Of a DNA stretch of 64,000 nt, positions 16,174 to 25,563 are shown one piece after another (positions within the stretch are counted from its first letter, which is position 1; every line of letters starts with the position of its first letter). The translations under genes were made by a program, and so were the position numbers. Source of the stretch: Mycobacterium sp. MBM. Its GTDB lineage: Bacteria; Actinomycetota; Actinomycetes; Mycobacteriales; Mycobacteriaceae. Under the pieces are notes generated by a model. It was not told the DNA's origin, ran no database searches, and saw only the letters and a program-made list of their open reading frames with translations. The stretch covers positions 62,001-126,000 of the forward strand of contig JAKJHY010000006.1 of assembly GCA_021648845.1 (NCBI GenBank), read 5' to 3'.

Positions 16174-16742
16174 CGGCGTCGGCGCCTTCTGCACACTGCG
16201 ACGACTGCGACGGCCAGGGCCGCCAGCGCGACGAGCACCAGCACCGGCATCAGCAGTGACACGAACACCAGGCCTGCGCTGGTGACGTCCTCGGCGGTGC
16301 TCAGCACCGGGGCCGCCATTCCGGCCGATCCGATATTGGCCACCGGACGCACCGCGGACTTGGTCAGCGACACGAGCAGCGCGGTGACGATACCGATGAC
16401 GACGCCGATCCATTGACCGGATGAGGCGAACGCGCCCGGGTCGGTGACGGCGGCGGTCTGGGCGGCGGTGCCCGAGCCGAAGACGATGCCACCGGCCGTG
16501 GGCCGCACGAATGTCTGGACGGTGTCGTTGACCGAGTCCAGCGCCGGGACCTTGTCGGCGACCACCTCGACGGTCAGCAGCAGCCCGACGATCAGCAGCA
16601 CCCATCCGTTCTCCAGCCACGCCCAGCCGGCGGGCAGCGTCACCAGGTCGGTGAACCGCGACAACAGGCCCAGCGCCAGCAAGGGAATGTAGGCGTTGAG
16701 ACCCGCCGCGGTGGCCAGCCCGAAACCGGTGAGCAGCTCCAT
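16149..16742 (-). CDS. DUF4126 integral membrane protein
   Basis: 197 residues from the ATG at 16742, with five to six hydrophobic segments. The start MELLTGFGLATAAGLNAYIP and the central DKVPALDSVND motif are characteristic of DUF4126. The last helix is followed by a short Arg-rich tail. Function is unknown. It lies downstream of a small cysteine-containing gene on the same strand (36-nt gap), suggesting an operon, and its end overlaps the convergent GGDEF gene. Confidence 0.8.
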   Translation of the reverse strand: MELLTGFGLATAAGLNAYIPLLALGLLSRFTDLVTLPAGWAWLENGWVLLIVGLLLTVEVVADKVPALDSVNDTVQTFVRPTAGGIVFGSGTAAQTAAVTDPGAFASSGQWIGVVIGIVTALLVSLTKSAVRPVANIGSAGMAAPVLSTAEDVTSAGLVFVSLLMPVLVLVALAALAVAVVAVCRRRRRRHRGPAMR

Positions 16743-16777
16743 GACCTCAGTATGTGGCCGAGCCGCCACGGCCGGGC

Positions 16778-16975
16778 TCAGTTCGGGCGGTGGCGGGTGT
16801 GCTTGGCGGTGGAGCGCGACGGCTTGTCGTGCCGGGGTACTTCGGGCAGATCCCTGATCTTGCGTCCCTTACCCGCGACCGTGGCCAACGAGCGGCGGCA
16901 CCGGGGGCAGATCGGTTTGCCCTCGATATCGACCGTCCAACCCTTCCCGGTGCCCGGGCATGTCTTGTCGGTCAT
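16778..16975 (-). CDS. Small basic protein with zinc-ribbon-like cysteines
   Basis: 65 residues from an ATG. The N-terminal part contains C-PGTGKGW and a CPRC knuckle separated by about 20 residues, a partial zinc-ribbon pattern (three cysteines). The C-terminal half is rich in Arg, Lys and His (RHDKPSRSTAKHTRHRP). It could bind nucleic acid, but I do not recognise the family. A -10 element 7 nt before the ATG supports it as a real gene and as first gene of an operon with the DUF4126 protein. Confidence 0.6.
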   Translation of the reverse strand: MTDKTCPGTGKGWTVDIEGKPICPRCRRSLATVAGKGRKIRDLPEVPRHDKPSRSTAKHTRHRPN

Positions 16976-16982
16976 GGCCTGC

Positions 16983-17012
16983 ACTGTATCCACGTGCCCG
17001 GCGCGAACCCAA
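16983..17012 (-). promoter_or_regulatory. Promoter of a leaderless small-protein/DUF4126 operon
   Basis: On the minus strand TTGGGT (17007-17012) is followed after an 18-nt spacer by TACAGT (16983-16988). The -10 ends 7 nt before the ATG at 16975. No ribosome site intervenes, so a leaderless mRNA is likely. Confidence 0.5.
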
Positions 17013-17058
17013 TCGAGTAGCGCTCACCCCGCATGCGCGATGTCGTGCGCGAGCAGTG

Positions 17059-18672
17059 TCACACCGCATCCCTTGTCCGGTAGATCCAGCCCGCCGCCCC
17101 GGTGCCCGCACCCGCGACAGCCAGCATCGTGATCAGGGCGACGACCGGGTAATCGGCGGGTGCCGCGGTCTGTCCGATCGGCGAGGCGTCCAGCAGCCAC
17201 TGCGGCAGGCGCAACAGCGCACCGAGATACAGCGACACGACCACGAACGCCACGGCGAGCCAGCCGATCCAGGGACGCCGGACCGCCACGGCGAAGGCCG
17301 CGACCGCGCCCAGGACCGCCACGGCGGGTAGGAAGGCCAGACCGGCGAGGGTGAGACGCCAGATGGTGGCCGGCTCGCCCACGGTGATCCCGGCGCCCAA
17401 GCCGTTACCCAGTCCCGCGCACAACAGCAATGCCGCGGCCCCGGTGAGCGCGGCCGCGACCGCGGTCAGCAGCCACCGCCACCGCGAGACGGCCGCGGCC
17501 AGTACCGGTTCGGACAGTCCGGACTGCTCGTCGCCGAACGTCCGCAAGACGGCGGCGACCACATAGGCTCCGACCGCGGCGGCCAGGAACTGCGACATGG
17601 TGGTGTACACGCCATCGGTGCCCGACAGCGCGAGGACACGCGCGAGTAGTTCGTTGTGGCTCGCGGCGTTCAGCAGCGATGTCGTCATCGACCCGAATGC
17701 CAGGCCGGCCAGGAAAAGTCCGATGCCCCAGCCGGTCAGCTGTCCGCGCTGCAGGGTGAGGTGTAGTGCGTAGACGTTGGGAATCGGGTGCGCATCGGGG
17801 CGTTCGTCGCCGGATGCGATGATGCCGTCGTCGTACTGGCGCCGGGATTCCAGCATCCCGGCGGCAGCCATCAGCGTCGCGGTCAGCCCGACCAGCAGTG
17901 CCAGCGGCCACCAGCGCAGTTCCACGAACGACCGCATCTGCTGCGCCCACGCGATGGGGGACAACCAGCTCACCACGCTGCCCGAGTTGTCGATGACATC
18001 ACCGATACCGCGTACCAACGCGGCCGCAGCGAGTGCCCCCAGTGCCGCACCCGTTGCGGTGCGCGCCTGGCGCCACACCTGGGCGGTTACCGCCGCCAGT
18101 GCGCCGAAAACCATTGCCACCGCGGTGATGCCGAGGCTCAGGGCGATACTGTCGGCGACCGCGAAACCGTTGACGGCCAACGCTGCCGCCATGGTGACAC
18201 CGAGTGTGGCGTTCACGCCGCCGGCCAGTGTCAGGGCTGCCGCGGTGCGGGCGTGCCGGCCGACCACCGCGGACAGCACGAGTTCGGCTGCGCCGCTTTC
18301 CTCGTCGCGCCGGGTGTGTCGGATGACGGTGAGAACGGCAAGGATCGAGGTGGCCACGATCATGGACATCATCAGCTCGTTGGCGATCATGGCGCCCAGC
18401 GCGGTCTCGTTGCCCCCGAACATCGGCCCGCCCATCATGATTCCGGCCGGGGTCTGCATCAGTTCGACGCGTGTGCGCCGCTGTTCCTCGGCCGGGTAGG
18501 CCATTTCCAGGGCGCCCGGTGTGTAGGCCATCATCGCGGTGAGCAGCGTCAGCCACACCGTCAACCGGACACGGTCGCGGCGTAACGCCAGTCGCAGCAA
18601 GGAGGCGGCGCCGGTGAAGGGCGACTCCGCCGCACCCGCACGGTGCCTGGCGCCGGTGATGGCGGCGCTCAC
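17059..18672 (-). CDS. ABC exporter permease (Rv1217c-like)
   Basis: 537 residues starting at a GTG directly after the TAG of the ATPase gene. About twelve hydrophobic segments form two similar halves, as in polyether-antibiotic/tetronasin-type exporter permeases. Long Ala/Val/Leu helices alternate with short polar loops, and there is no ATPase motif. It would form the membrane part of a drug or lipid exporter with the adjacent ATPase. In M. tuberculosis Rv1217c-Rv1218c are linked to raised efflux of several drugs. It is last in the tetR-ATPase-permease operon. Confidence 0.88.
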   Translation of the reverse strand: MSAAITGARHRAGAAESPFTGAASLLRLALRRDRVRLTVWLTLLTAMMAYTPGALEMAYPAEEQRRTRVELMQTPAGIMMGGPMFGGNETALGAMIANELMMSMIVATSILAVLTVIRHTRRDEESGAAELVLSAVVGRHARTAAALTLAGGVNATLGVTMAAALAVNGFAVADSIALSLGITAVAMVFGALAAVTAQVWRQARTATGAALGALAAAALVRGIGDVIDNSGSVVSWLSPIAWAQQMRSFVELRWWPLALLVGLTATLMAAAGMLESRRQYDDGIIASGDERPDAHPIPNVYALHLTLQRGQLTGWGIGLFLAGLAFGSMTTSLLNAASHNELLARVLALSGTDGVYTTMSQFLAAAVGAYVVAAVLRTFGDEQSGLSEPVLAAAVSRWRWLLTAVAAALTGAAALLLCAGLGNGLGAGITVGEPATIWRLTLAGLAFLPAVAVLGAVAAFAVAVRRPWIGWLAVAFVVVSLYLGALLRLPQWLLDASPIGQTAAPADYPVVALITMLAVAGAGTGAAGWIYRTRDAV

Positions 18673-19563
18673 CTAGCGCACCCCCTGATACTCGCGCAGG
18701 AACAGGTCCTCCAGCGACGCCGGCGTCACGGCGAGTTCGTCGATACCCAGTGCGGCCAGGCGGTCCATCGTGGCGTCGAGGTCGCTGCGTTCCACTGAGA
18801 AGCTGAGCTGTCCGTCCTGGTTGGCGAAATCGTGGATGAATGGCAGCTCGCGCAACCGGTTGCCATCGCCGCGGGTGCGGGCCGTGACGGTGTTGCGCAT
18901 CAGGTCGCGGAGCTCGCCGAGGGTGCCCGAACGCACGGTCCTCCCGGAGCGGATGATGGTGACGTTGTCGCAGAGCTTTTCCACCTCGGCAAGGATGTGG
19001 CTGGACAACAGCACCGCCGCGCCACGATCGGCGACCTCGGTGACGCATTGCTGGAAGTTCTTCTCCATCAGCGGATCCAGGCCCGAGGTCGGTTCGTCGA
19101 GGATGTAGAGCTCGGCGTCGGTGCTGAAGGCCGAGACGATGGCGACCTTCTGCCGATTGCCCTTGGAGTAGGTGCGGGCCGGCTTGTGTGGGTCCAACTC
19201 GAATCGTCGGATGAGGTCGTCGCGTCTGCGGGTGTCGACCGCGCCGCCGCGCAGGCGGGCCAAGAAGTCGATCGCCTGCGCTCCGGTCAGATTCGGCCAC
19301 AGCGTGACATCGCCGGGCACGTAGGCGATGCGGCGGTGCAACGCGACGGCGTCATGCCAGGGATCGCCGCCCAGCAGTGCCACCGTGCCGCTGTCGGCGC
19401 GCAGCAGGCCGAGCAGGATTCGGATGGTCGTCGACTTGCCCGCCCCGTTGGGCCCGAGGAAACCGGTGACTTTGCCGGGGGAGACGGTCAGGTCCAGCCC
19501 GTCGAGCGCCGTGCTGCGGCCGAACTTCTTTGTCAGACCTGCGATCTGGACTGCCTCATGCAT
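18673..19563 (-). CDS. ABC exporter ATPase (Rv1218c-like)
   Basis: 296 residues. Walker A GPNGAGKST (about 40-48), signature YSKGNRQKV (the SKGN variant seen in drug/ABC-2 exporters), Walker B LYILDEPTSGLD and H-loop LLSSHIL are all present. The C-terminal ~80 residues are the extension typical of DrrA/CcmA-like exporters. It energises the downstream permease. Its ATG overlaps the TGA of the tetR gene by one base (TGATG), and a GGAG ribosome site lies within the tetR end, so the three genes are translationally coupled. Confidence 0.92.
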   Translation of the reverse strand: MHEAVQIAGLTKKFGRSTALDGLDLTVSPGKVTGFLGPNGAGKSTTIRILLGLLRADSGTVALLGGDPWHDAVALHRRIAYVPGDVTLWPNLTGAQAIDFLARLRGGAVDTRRRDDLIRRFELDPHKPARTYSKGNRQKVAIVSAFSTDAELYILDEPTSGLDPLMEKNFQQCVTEVADRGAAVLLSSHILAEVEKLCDNVTIIRSGRTVRSGTLGELRDLMRNTVTARTRGDGNRLRELPFIHDFANQDGQLSFSVERSDLDATMDRLAALGIDELAVTPASLEDLFLREYQGVR

Positions 19564-20222
19564 CACTGATCTCCTTCTCCGGGGGTGTTGTGGGCGAGTC
19601 CCTGCTCGCGCTGGGCGACGAAGGCGTCGTACATTGTGGAATCGGCCATCAGTCCGTTGGTGTAGACCTCGAGTGCGGGTAACACCATGTCTGCGGCGTA
19701 GTCGCGCAGTACTGCGCGCACATCGGTGGGATTCTCGTGCAGCTGCAGGTAGAGCAGGAACGCCCCGCCACCGCACATGCCGAGAAACTTGGCCCGCGCC
19801 TTGGGGTCTCGGCTCGGTTTGACGGTTCCGGCCCGCACGCCGGACTCGAGATATTGCTCGGTGTTGTCCAACATTCGTAGCCACAGCGCCTTGGCCAGTT
19901 CGCCGCCGGACTGCAGGCTGCGGACCAGGTAGGCCATCATCGGTGCGTAGTCCTCGATCTCGGCCAGCTGAGCCAACCAGGTGGCGGGATCCGAGGATTG
20001 GATGGACTCCGTCTTGCTGCTGCGGATCTCCTCGACGATGTGGTCGTCGCATGCCTTGCGGAGCGCTTCTTTGGAGCCGAAGTGGTGGATCACCAGGGCC
20101 GCGCTCACACCGGCGGTCGCGGCGATCGCCCGCACGCTGGTGCTGAACCCGTGCTCGCCGAACTGTTGGATTGCGGCATCGCGGATCCGCGCGGTCGTCG
20201 TCAGATCGTCGGTTGAACGCAT
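19563..20222 (-). CDS. TetR-family repressor of the ABC exporter (Rv1219c-like)
   Basis: 219 residues from the ATG at 20222 (MRSTDDLTT start, as in Rv1219c). The N-terminal HTH spans about residues 10-60: IRDAAIQQFGEHGF then VRAIAATAGVSAALVIHHFGSKEAL. The all-helical C-terminal ligand domain includes WLAQLAEIEDYAPMMAYLVRS. It is the first gene of the operon and probably represses itself and the exporter. A perfect inverted repeat abuts its start codon. A longer start at 20240 is possible but would put coding sequence through the operator and promoter. Confidence 0.9.
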   Translation of the reverse strand: MRSTDDLTTTARIRDAAIQQFGEHGFSTSVRAIAATAGVSAALVIHHFGSKEALRKACDDHIVEEIRSSKTESIQSSDPATWLAQLAEIEDYAPMMAYLVRSLQSGGELAKALWLRMLDNTEQYLESGVRAGTVKPSRDPKARAKFLGMCGGGAFLLYLQLHENPTDVRAVLRDYAADMVLPALEVYTNGLMADSTMYDAFVAQREQGLAHNTPGEGDQ

Positions 20223-20259
20223 GTTTAGTACGCTAAACACTCGTTCAGTCGAGCGTCAA
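20223..20259 (-). promoter_or_regulatory. Leaderless promoter with palindromic operator for the tetR-ABC operon
   Basis: On the minus strand TTGACG (20254-20259), an 18-nt spacer and TAGCGT (20230-20235) precede the ATG at 20222 by 7 nt. The -10 lies inside the perfect inverted repeat GTTTAG-TACG-CTAAAC (20223-20238), which ends directly at the start codon. A bound repressor would block the polymerase, so TetR autoregulation is expected. Confidence 0.7.
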
Positions 20260-20324
20260 GGGATCAGCCCGTCAAGAATTCGTTCGGATGGCGCGCCGGT
20301 GCGCGTCCCGCGCACCGGCGGGAA

Positions 20325-20966
20325 TCAGTCCCGCGCGGCCGCGAGCAGTCCGTCGCCCAGCGGGATCAACACCGGGGTGAAGCGTTCGTCCTCGGCGATC
20401 AGTCGCGCCGCCTCGCGCACCGCGGCCACCTCGGCGTCATTGGCCGTGGCATCACCGGCCCGGCCGCCGAGCGCGGCGCGGTGCACGACGATCGCCCCGC
20501 CGGGGCGGAGCAGCCGTACGCCCTCGGCCACATACTGCGGTTGATCGGCCGGTGCCGCGTCGACGAACACCAGGTCGTAGGATTCGTCGGCCAGCCGGGT
20601 CAGCACCTCCTGGGCCCGGCCGCTGATCAACCGGGTACGCGACGGGCCGACACCCGCCTCGGCGAATGCCTGCTTGGCCAGTCGCTGGTGCTCGGGTTCG
20701 ACGTCGATCGTCGTCAGCACACCGTCCTCACGCATGCCGGCCAGCAGCCACAACCCGCTCACACCGGCTCCGGTACCCACCTCGACCACGGCTTTCGCGC
20801 CGGTGAGGCGGGCCAGCACGCTCAACAACGCGCCCACCGCCGGAGTCACCGCGCCGGCGCCACTGTCCACCGCGCGTTCGCGGGCGGCGGCCGTCACCTC
20901 GTCCTCGGTAATCGACGCCTCCGCGTGCGAGACGATCGACTGGGCGGCGTCGTCGGTGCTGGCCAT
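20325..20966 (-). CDS. Class I SAM-dependent O-methyltransferase (Rv1220c-like)
   Basis: 213 residues of the cation-dependent O-methyltransferase-3 type. [16 protein letters not shown] (about 60-75) is SAM motif [17 protein letters not shown] carries the acidic metal/SAM residues. [14 protein letters not shown] is the conserved post-motif strand. The substrate is unknown. It is divergent from sigE, as Rv1220c is from Rv1221. The start is supported by a -10 element 6 nt upstream. Confidence 0.92.
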   Translation of the reverse strand: MASTDDAAQSIVSHAEASITEDEVTAAARERAVDSGAGAVTPAVGALLSVLARLTGAKAVVEVGTGAGVSGLWLLAGMREDGVLTTIDVEPEHQRLAKQAFAEAGVGPSRTRLISGRAQEVLTRLADESYDLVFVDAAPADQPQYVAEGVRLLRPGGAIVVHRAALGGRAGDATANDAEVAAVREAARLIAEDERFTPVLIPLGDGLLAAARD

Positions 20967-20972
20967 GCCCGC

Positions 20973-20978
20973 AGCGTA
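20973..20978 (-). promoter_or_regulatory. -10 element for a leaderless methyltransferase transcript
   Basis: TACGCT on the minus strand ends 6 nt before the ATG at 20966. No ribosome site or clear -35 is seen. Confidence 0.4.
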
Positions 20979-21079
20979 GAGCGAACCGGCACCGTCCGGC
21001 CCCCGACACGCCCGCCCCTGATACGAGAATCACACCGAAAATGCGCCTGTTTTGCCTGGTTGCGCCGGGGGTATCTGCT

Positions 21080-21098
21080 TTCTCAGGAATTGTTCAGT
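21080..21098 (+). promoter_or_regulatory. Probable MprA box upstream of sigE
   Basis: Two related 8-base direct repeats, TTCTCAGG and TGTTCAGT, are separated by 3 bases. This matches the published description of MprA sites (loosely conserved 8-bp direct repeats, 3-nt gap), and sigE is a known MprAB target in M. tuberculosis. The box lies 45 nt before the chosen sigE ATG. Confidence 0.5.
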
Positions 21099-21142
21099 TT
21101 GCTCATATGTCTGGCACACCCCGGCGGGAGAACGTACTAGCC

Positions 21143-21913
21143 ATGGAACACGGCGACAGCTTGCGTCTTCGGAATACTGCCGACATCGGCCACGTTTCCC
21201 CTAGCAACGAGCAGACGTCCGCCTGCCATCTCGATTTGGAGGATCCGATCACCGCTTCAGCGAGCACCTCGAACATCCCGGCTGCCAGCCCGGTGTCGAT
21301 GCCGCACCTCGAGCAGTACACCGACGGCGACTGGGTGGAGCCGTCCGAAGAGCTCACCGGCACCGCAGTGTTCGACGCCACCGGTGACAAGGCGGCCATG
21401 CCGTCCTGGGACGAGCTGGTGCGCCAACACGCCGACCGGGTATACCGGCTGGCCTACCGGCTCTCGGGTAACCCGCAGGACGCCGAGGACCTCACCCAGG
21501 AGACGTTCATCCGGGTGTTCCGGTCCGTGCAGAACTATCAGCCCGGCACCTTCGAGGGCTGGCTGCACCGCATCACCACCAACCTGTTCCTCGACATGGT
21601 GCGTCGCCGCACCCGCATCCGCATGGAGGCGCTGCCCGAGGACTACGACCGGGTGCCCGCCGAAGATCCCAACCCCGAGCAGATCTATCACGACTCGCGG
21701 CTGGGCCCCGACCTGCAGGCCGCGCTGGACTCGCTGCCGCCGGAGTTCCGCGCCGCCGTCGTGCTCTGCGATATCGAGGGTCTGTCCTATGAGGAGATCG
21801 GCGCGACCCTGGGTGTGAAGCTCGGCACCGTGCGCAGCCGGATCCACCGTGGTCGGCAGGCGCTGCGCGAGCATCTGGCCAAACATTCGGATCAGCTGAC
21901 CGCCTCCGCCTGA
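21143..21913 (+). CDS. sigE: ECF sigma factor SigE
   Basis: 256 residues from the ATG at 21143, close to the 257 of M. tuberculosis SigE. The first ~75 residues are a poorly conserved extension. Region 2 begins at [20 protein letters not shown] and contains [14 protein letters not shown] and the DMVRRR segment. Region 4 contains [23 protein letters not shown] and the [15 protein letters not shown]. It directs RNA polymerase to envelope- and heat-stress promoters. A GGGAG lies 12 nt upstream of this ATG. An in-frame ATG at 21107 is an alternative, and several SigE isoforms are known in M. tuberculosis. Confidence 0.95.
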   Translation: MEHGDSLRLRNTADIGHVSPSNEQTSACHLDLEDPITASASTSNIPAASPVSMPHLEQYTDGDWVEPSEELTGTAVFDATGDKAAMPSWDELVRQHADRVYRLAYRLSGNPQDAEDLTQETFIRVFRSVQNYQPGTFEGWLHRITTNLFLDMVRRRTRIRMEALPEDYDRVPAEDPNPEQIYHDSRLGPDLQAALDSLPPEFRAAVVLCDIEGLSYEEIGATLGVKLGTVRSRIHRGRQALREHLAKHSDQLTASA

Positions 21914-22002
21914 GCGTCATGGGTGTGAGGCGCGGCGTACCGCGCTACATTCAAATGAGCAGTGTGTGTTCAACGGCGCGGCGTTCCGAGAGGAGTCGGG
22001 TG

Positions 22003-22398
22003 ATGGCTGACCCGGGCGATGTGTTCCGTCGTGCGTTCTCGTGGCTGCCCACCCAATTCGCCTCCCAGAGCAGCGAGCCGGTCGGCCCGCGCCGATTCGG
22101 CTCCACCGAACATCTGTCCACCGAGGCCATCGCGGCGTTCGTCGACGGTGAACTGCGGATGACGGCACATCTGCGCGCCGGGCATCATCTGTCACTGTGC
22201 GCGTCCTGCGCCGCCGAGGTGGAAGCCCAGCGCCAGGCGCGTTCGGCCCTGCGGGAGGCCTGCCCGATCGCGATGCCGAACTCGCTGCTGGGTCTGCTCT
22301 CGCAGATCCCCGAGCGCGATCCGGAGATTCCCGCCGCCGAGGAAGCACCCCAGCACATTGCCGAAGGCGCAGGTCGCGCCAGGCGCAAGCGCCGGTAG
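22003..22398 (+). CDS. rseA: Anti-sigma-E factor RseA
   Basis: 131 residues from an ATG with a clear AGAGGAG ribosome site seven bases upstream. The ZAS zinc-binding motif HxxxCxxC is present (HLSLCASC, about residues 61-68), preceded by the helix LSTEAIAAFVDGELRMTAHL. There is no membrane segment, so it is a soluble redox-sensitive anti-sigma factor that would sequester SigE. It sits 89 nt downstream of sigE and upstream of htrA, as in Rv1221-Rv1223. The C-terminal tail is Lys/Arg-rich. Confidence 0.92.
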   Translation: MADPGDVFRRAFSWLPTQFASQSSEPVGPRRFGSTEHLSTEAIAAFVDGELRMTAHLRAGHHLSLCASCAAEVEAQRQARSALREACPIAMPNSLLGLLSQIPERDPEIPAAEEAPQHIAEGAGRARRKRR

Positions 22399-22450
22399 GC
22401 TGGCCAGGAGAGACGATCAATCGCGGGCGCCGTCGATGGTGCGCGCTTGA

Positions 22451-23959
<1,509 letters not shown>

Positions 23960-23961
23960 AC

Positions 23962-24366
23962 ATGTTCGCCAACGTCGGCTGGGGCGAGATGCTGCTGTTG
24001 GTGGTGGCCGGCCTGGTCATCCTCGGTCCCGAGCGGCTGCCCGGGGCTATCCGGTGGACCTCCGGGGCGGTACGCCAGGTCCGCGAGTATCTCAGCGGAG
24101 CCACCAGCCAACTGCGTCAGGATCTGGGGCCCGAGTTCGAGGATCTGCGCGAGCCACTCAGCGAGCTACAGAAGCTGCGCGGTATGACGCCGCGGGCGGC
24201 GCTGACCAAACACCTGCTCGACGGTGACGACTCGTTTCTCACCGGCAACTTCGACAAGCCGGTCAAACCGGTGTCCCCGGACGCGCCCCAACCCGCCCCG
24301 GATCCGACACCACCGGCCAGTGGCGAGCCGCCCAGCGGCACCCGCTTCGACAGCGACGCGACCTAG
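23962..24366 (+). CDS. tatB: Twin-arginine translocase subunit TatB
   Basis: 134 residues. It has the canonical TatA/B N-terminus: a short membrane helix (about 4-21, [22 protein letters not shown]) containing the conserved Glu and GPERLP hinge, then an amphipathic helix and a polar, Pro-rich tail. With TatA and TatC it exports folded proteins. It begins 2 nt after htrA and is probably co-transcribed with it. Its TAG overlaps the convergent mrp stop within CTAG. (Motif text: [12 protein letters not shown] and VILGPERLP.). Confidence 0.93.
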   Translation: MFANVGWGEMLLLVVAGLVILGPERLPGAIRWTSGAVRQVREYLSGATSQLRQDLGPEFEDLREPLSELQKLRGMTPRAALTKHLLDGDDSFLTGNFDKPVKPVSPDAPQPAPDPTPPASGEPPSGTRFDSDAT

Positions 24367-25508
24367 CGGCCCGCCGGATCCAATCCCAGCGACATTCCAG
24401 CCAAGCCGCGCTTGCGTGCCCCGAGGGCCTCGGCGACCTTGCGAAGTTCCTTGGCCGCCGGCGAATCCGGTGCCGACAACACCAGCGGGACACCGGAATC
24501 CCCGGCCGACACCAGGCTCGGCTCCAGCGGAATCTGTCCCAGCAGCGGCACCTCGGCACCCACCGAGCGGGTCAGCGACGCCGACACCTGCGCGCCGCCA
24601 CCCGCGCCGAAGATGTCCATCACCGTGCCGTCGGGCAAGGTGAGTCCGGCCATGTTCTCCACCACCCCGACGATGCGCTGACGGGTCTGCAGGGCGATCG
24701 CCCCGGCCCGTTCGGCCACCTCGGCGGCCGCCGACTGCGGGGTGGTGACCACCAGGATCTCCGCCCCCGGGATGAGCTGGGACACCGAGATGGCGATATC
24801 GCCGGTGCCGGGCGGCAGGTCGAGCAACAGCACGTCCAGATCGCCCCAGTACACGTCGGCCAGGAACTGCTGCAGGGCGCGGTGCAGCATCGGTCCGCGC
24901 CACACCACCGGGGTGTTGCCCTGGGTGAACATGGCGATCGAGATGACCTTCACGTCATGGGCGATCGGCGGCAGGATCATCGAGTCGACCTGCGTGGGCC
25001 GGTCGACGACACCCATCATCCGCGGCACCGAGTGGCCGTAGATATCGGCGTCGAGCACACCCACCGACAACCCGCGGGCGGCCAGTGCGGCCGCGAGATT
25101 GACCGTGACACTGGACTTGCCGACGCCGCCCTTACCCGAGGCGACGGCGTACACCCGGGTCAGCGAGTTGGGCTGGGCGAACGGGATCACCGGCTCGCGG
25201 GAGTCACCGCGCAGCTGCTTACGCAGCTCGGCGCGCTGCTCGTCGTTCATGACGTCCAGAGTCACCTTGACCGCCCCGGTGCCGGGCACGTCGGTGACCG
25301 CGGCGGTGACTTTGTCGGTGATCTCGTTTTTCTTCGGGCAGGCCGACGTGGTCAGGTAGATCTCCACGTGCACGCCGGCGTCGTCGTCGATCGTGACGCC
25401 TTTGACCATGCCCACCTCGGTGATCGGTCGGCGCAATTCGGGGTCGACGACCTTGCCGAGCGCGGCGCGAACCGCTGCGTGCAGGTCGGTATCAGTTGCG
25501 GACATCAT
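24363..25508 (-). CDS. mrp: Mrp/ApbC-type Fe-S cluster carrier ATPase
   Basis: 381 residues from the first of two adjacent ATGs (25508 or 25505). An N-terminal MIP18/DUF59 domain (about 1-95: [15 protein letters not shown]) is followed by a ParA/MinD-like P-loop domain. The deviant Walker A is GKGGVGKSS, and [12 protein letters not shown] is the second nucleotide motif. The family delivers Fe-S clusters to apo-proteins in the cytosol. The frame stays open far upstream as low-complexity antisense of the neighbouring gene and should not be included. A TAGACT 5 nt before 25508 suggests a leaderless start. Confidence 0.92.
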   Translation of the reverse strand: MMSATDTDLHAAVRAALGKVVDPELRRPITEVGMVKGVTIDDDAGVHVEIYLTTSACPKKNEITDKVTAAVTDVPGTGAVKVTLDVMNDEQRAELRKQLRGDSREPVIPFAQPNSLTRVYAVASGKGGVGKSSVTVNLAAALAARGLSVGVLDADIYGHSVPRMMGVVDRPTQVDSMILPPIAHDVKVISIAMFTQGNTPVVWRGPMLHRALQQFLADVYWGDLDVLLLDLPPGTGDIAISVSQLIPGAEILVVTTPQSAAAEVAERAGAIALQTRQRIVGVVENMAGLTLPDGTVMDIFGAGGGAQVSASLTRSVGAEVPLLGQIPLEPSLVSAGDSGVPLVLSAPDSPAAKELRKVAEALGARKRGLAGMSLGLDPAGR

Positions 25509-25563
25509 CGGCGAGTCTAGGCCGCGATGACCGGCCCACGGTGCGCCGGGCCGGATTGGCCGC

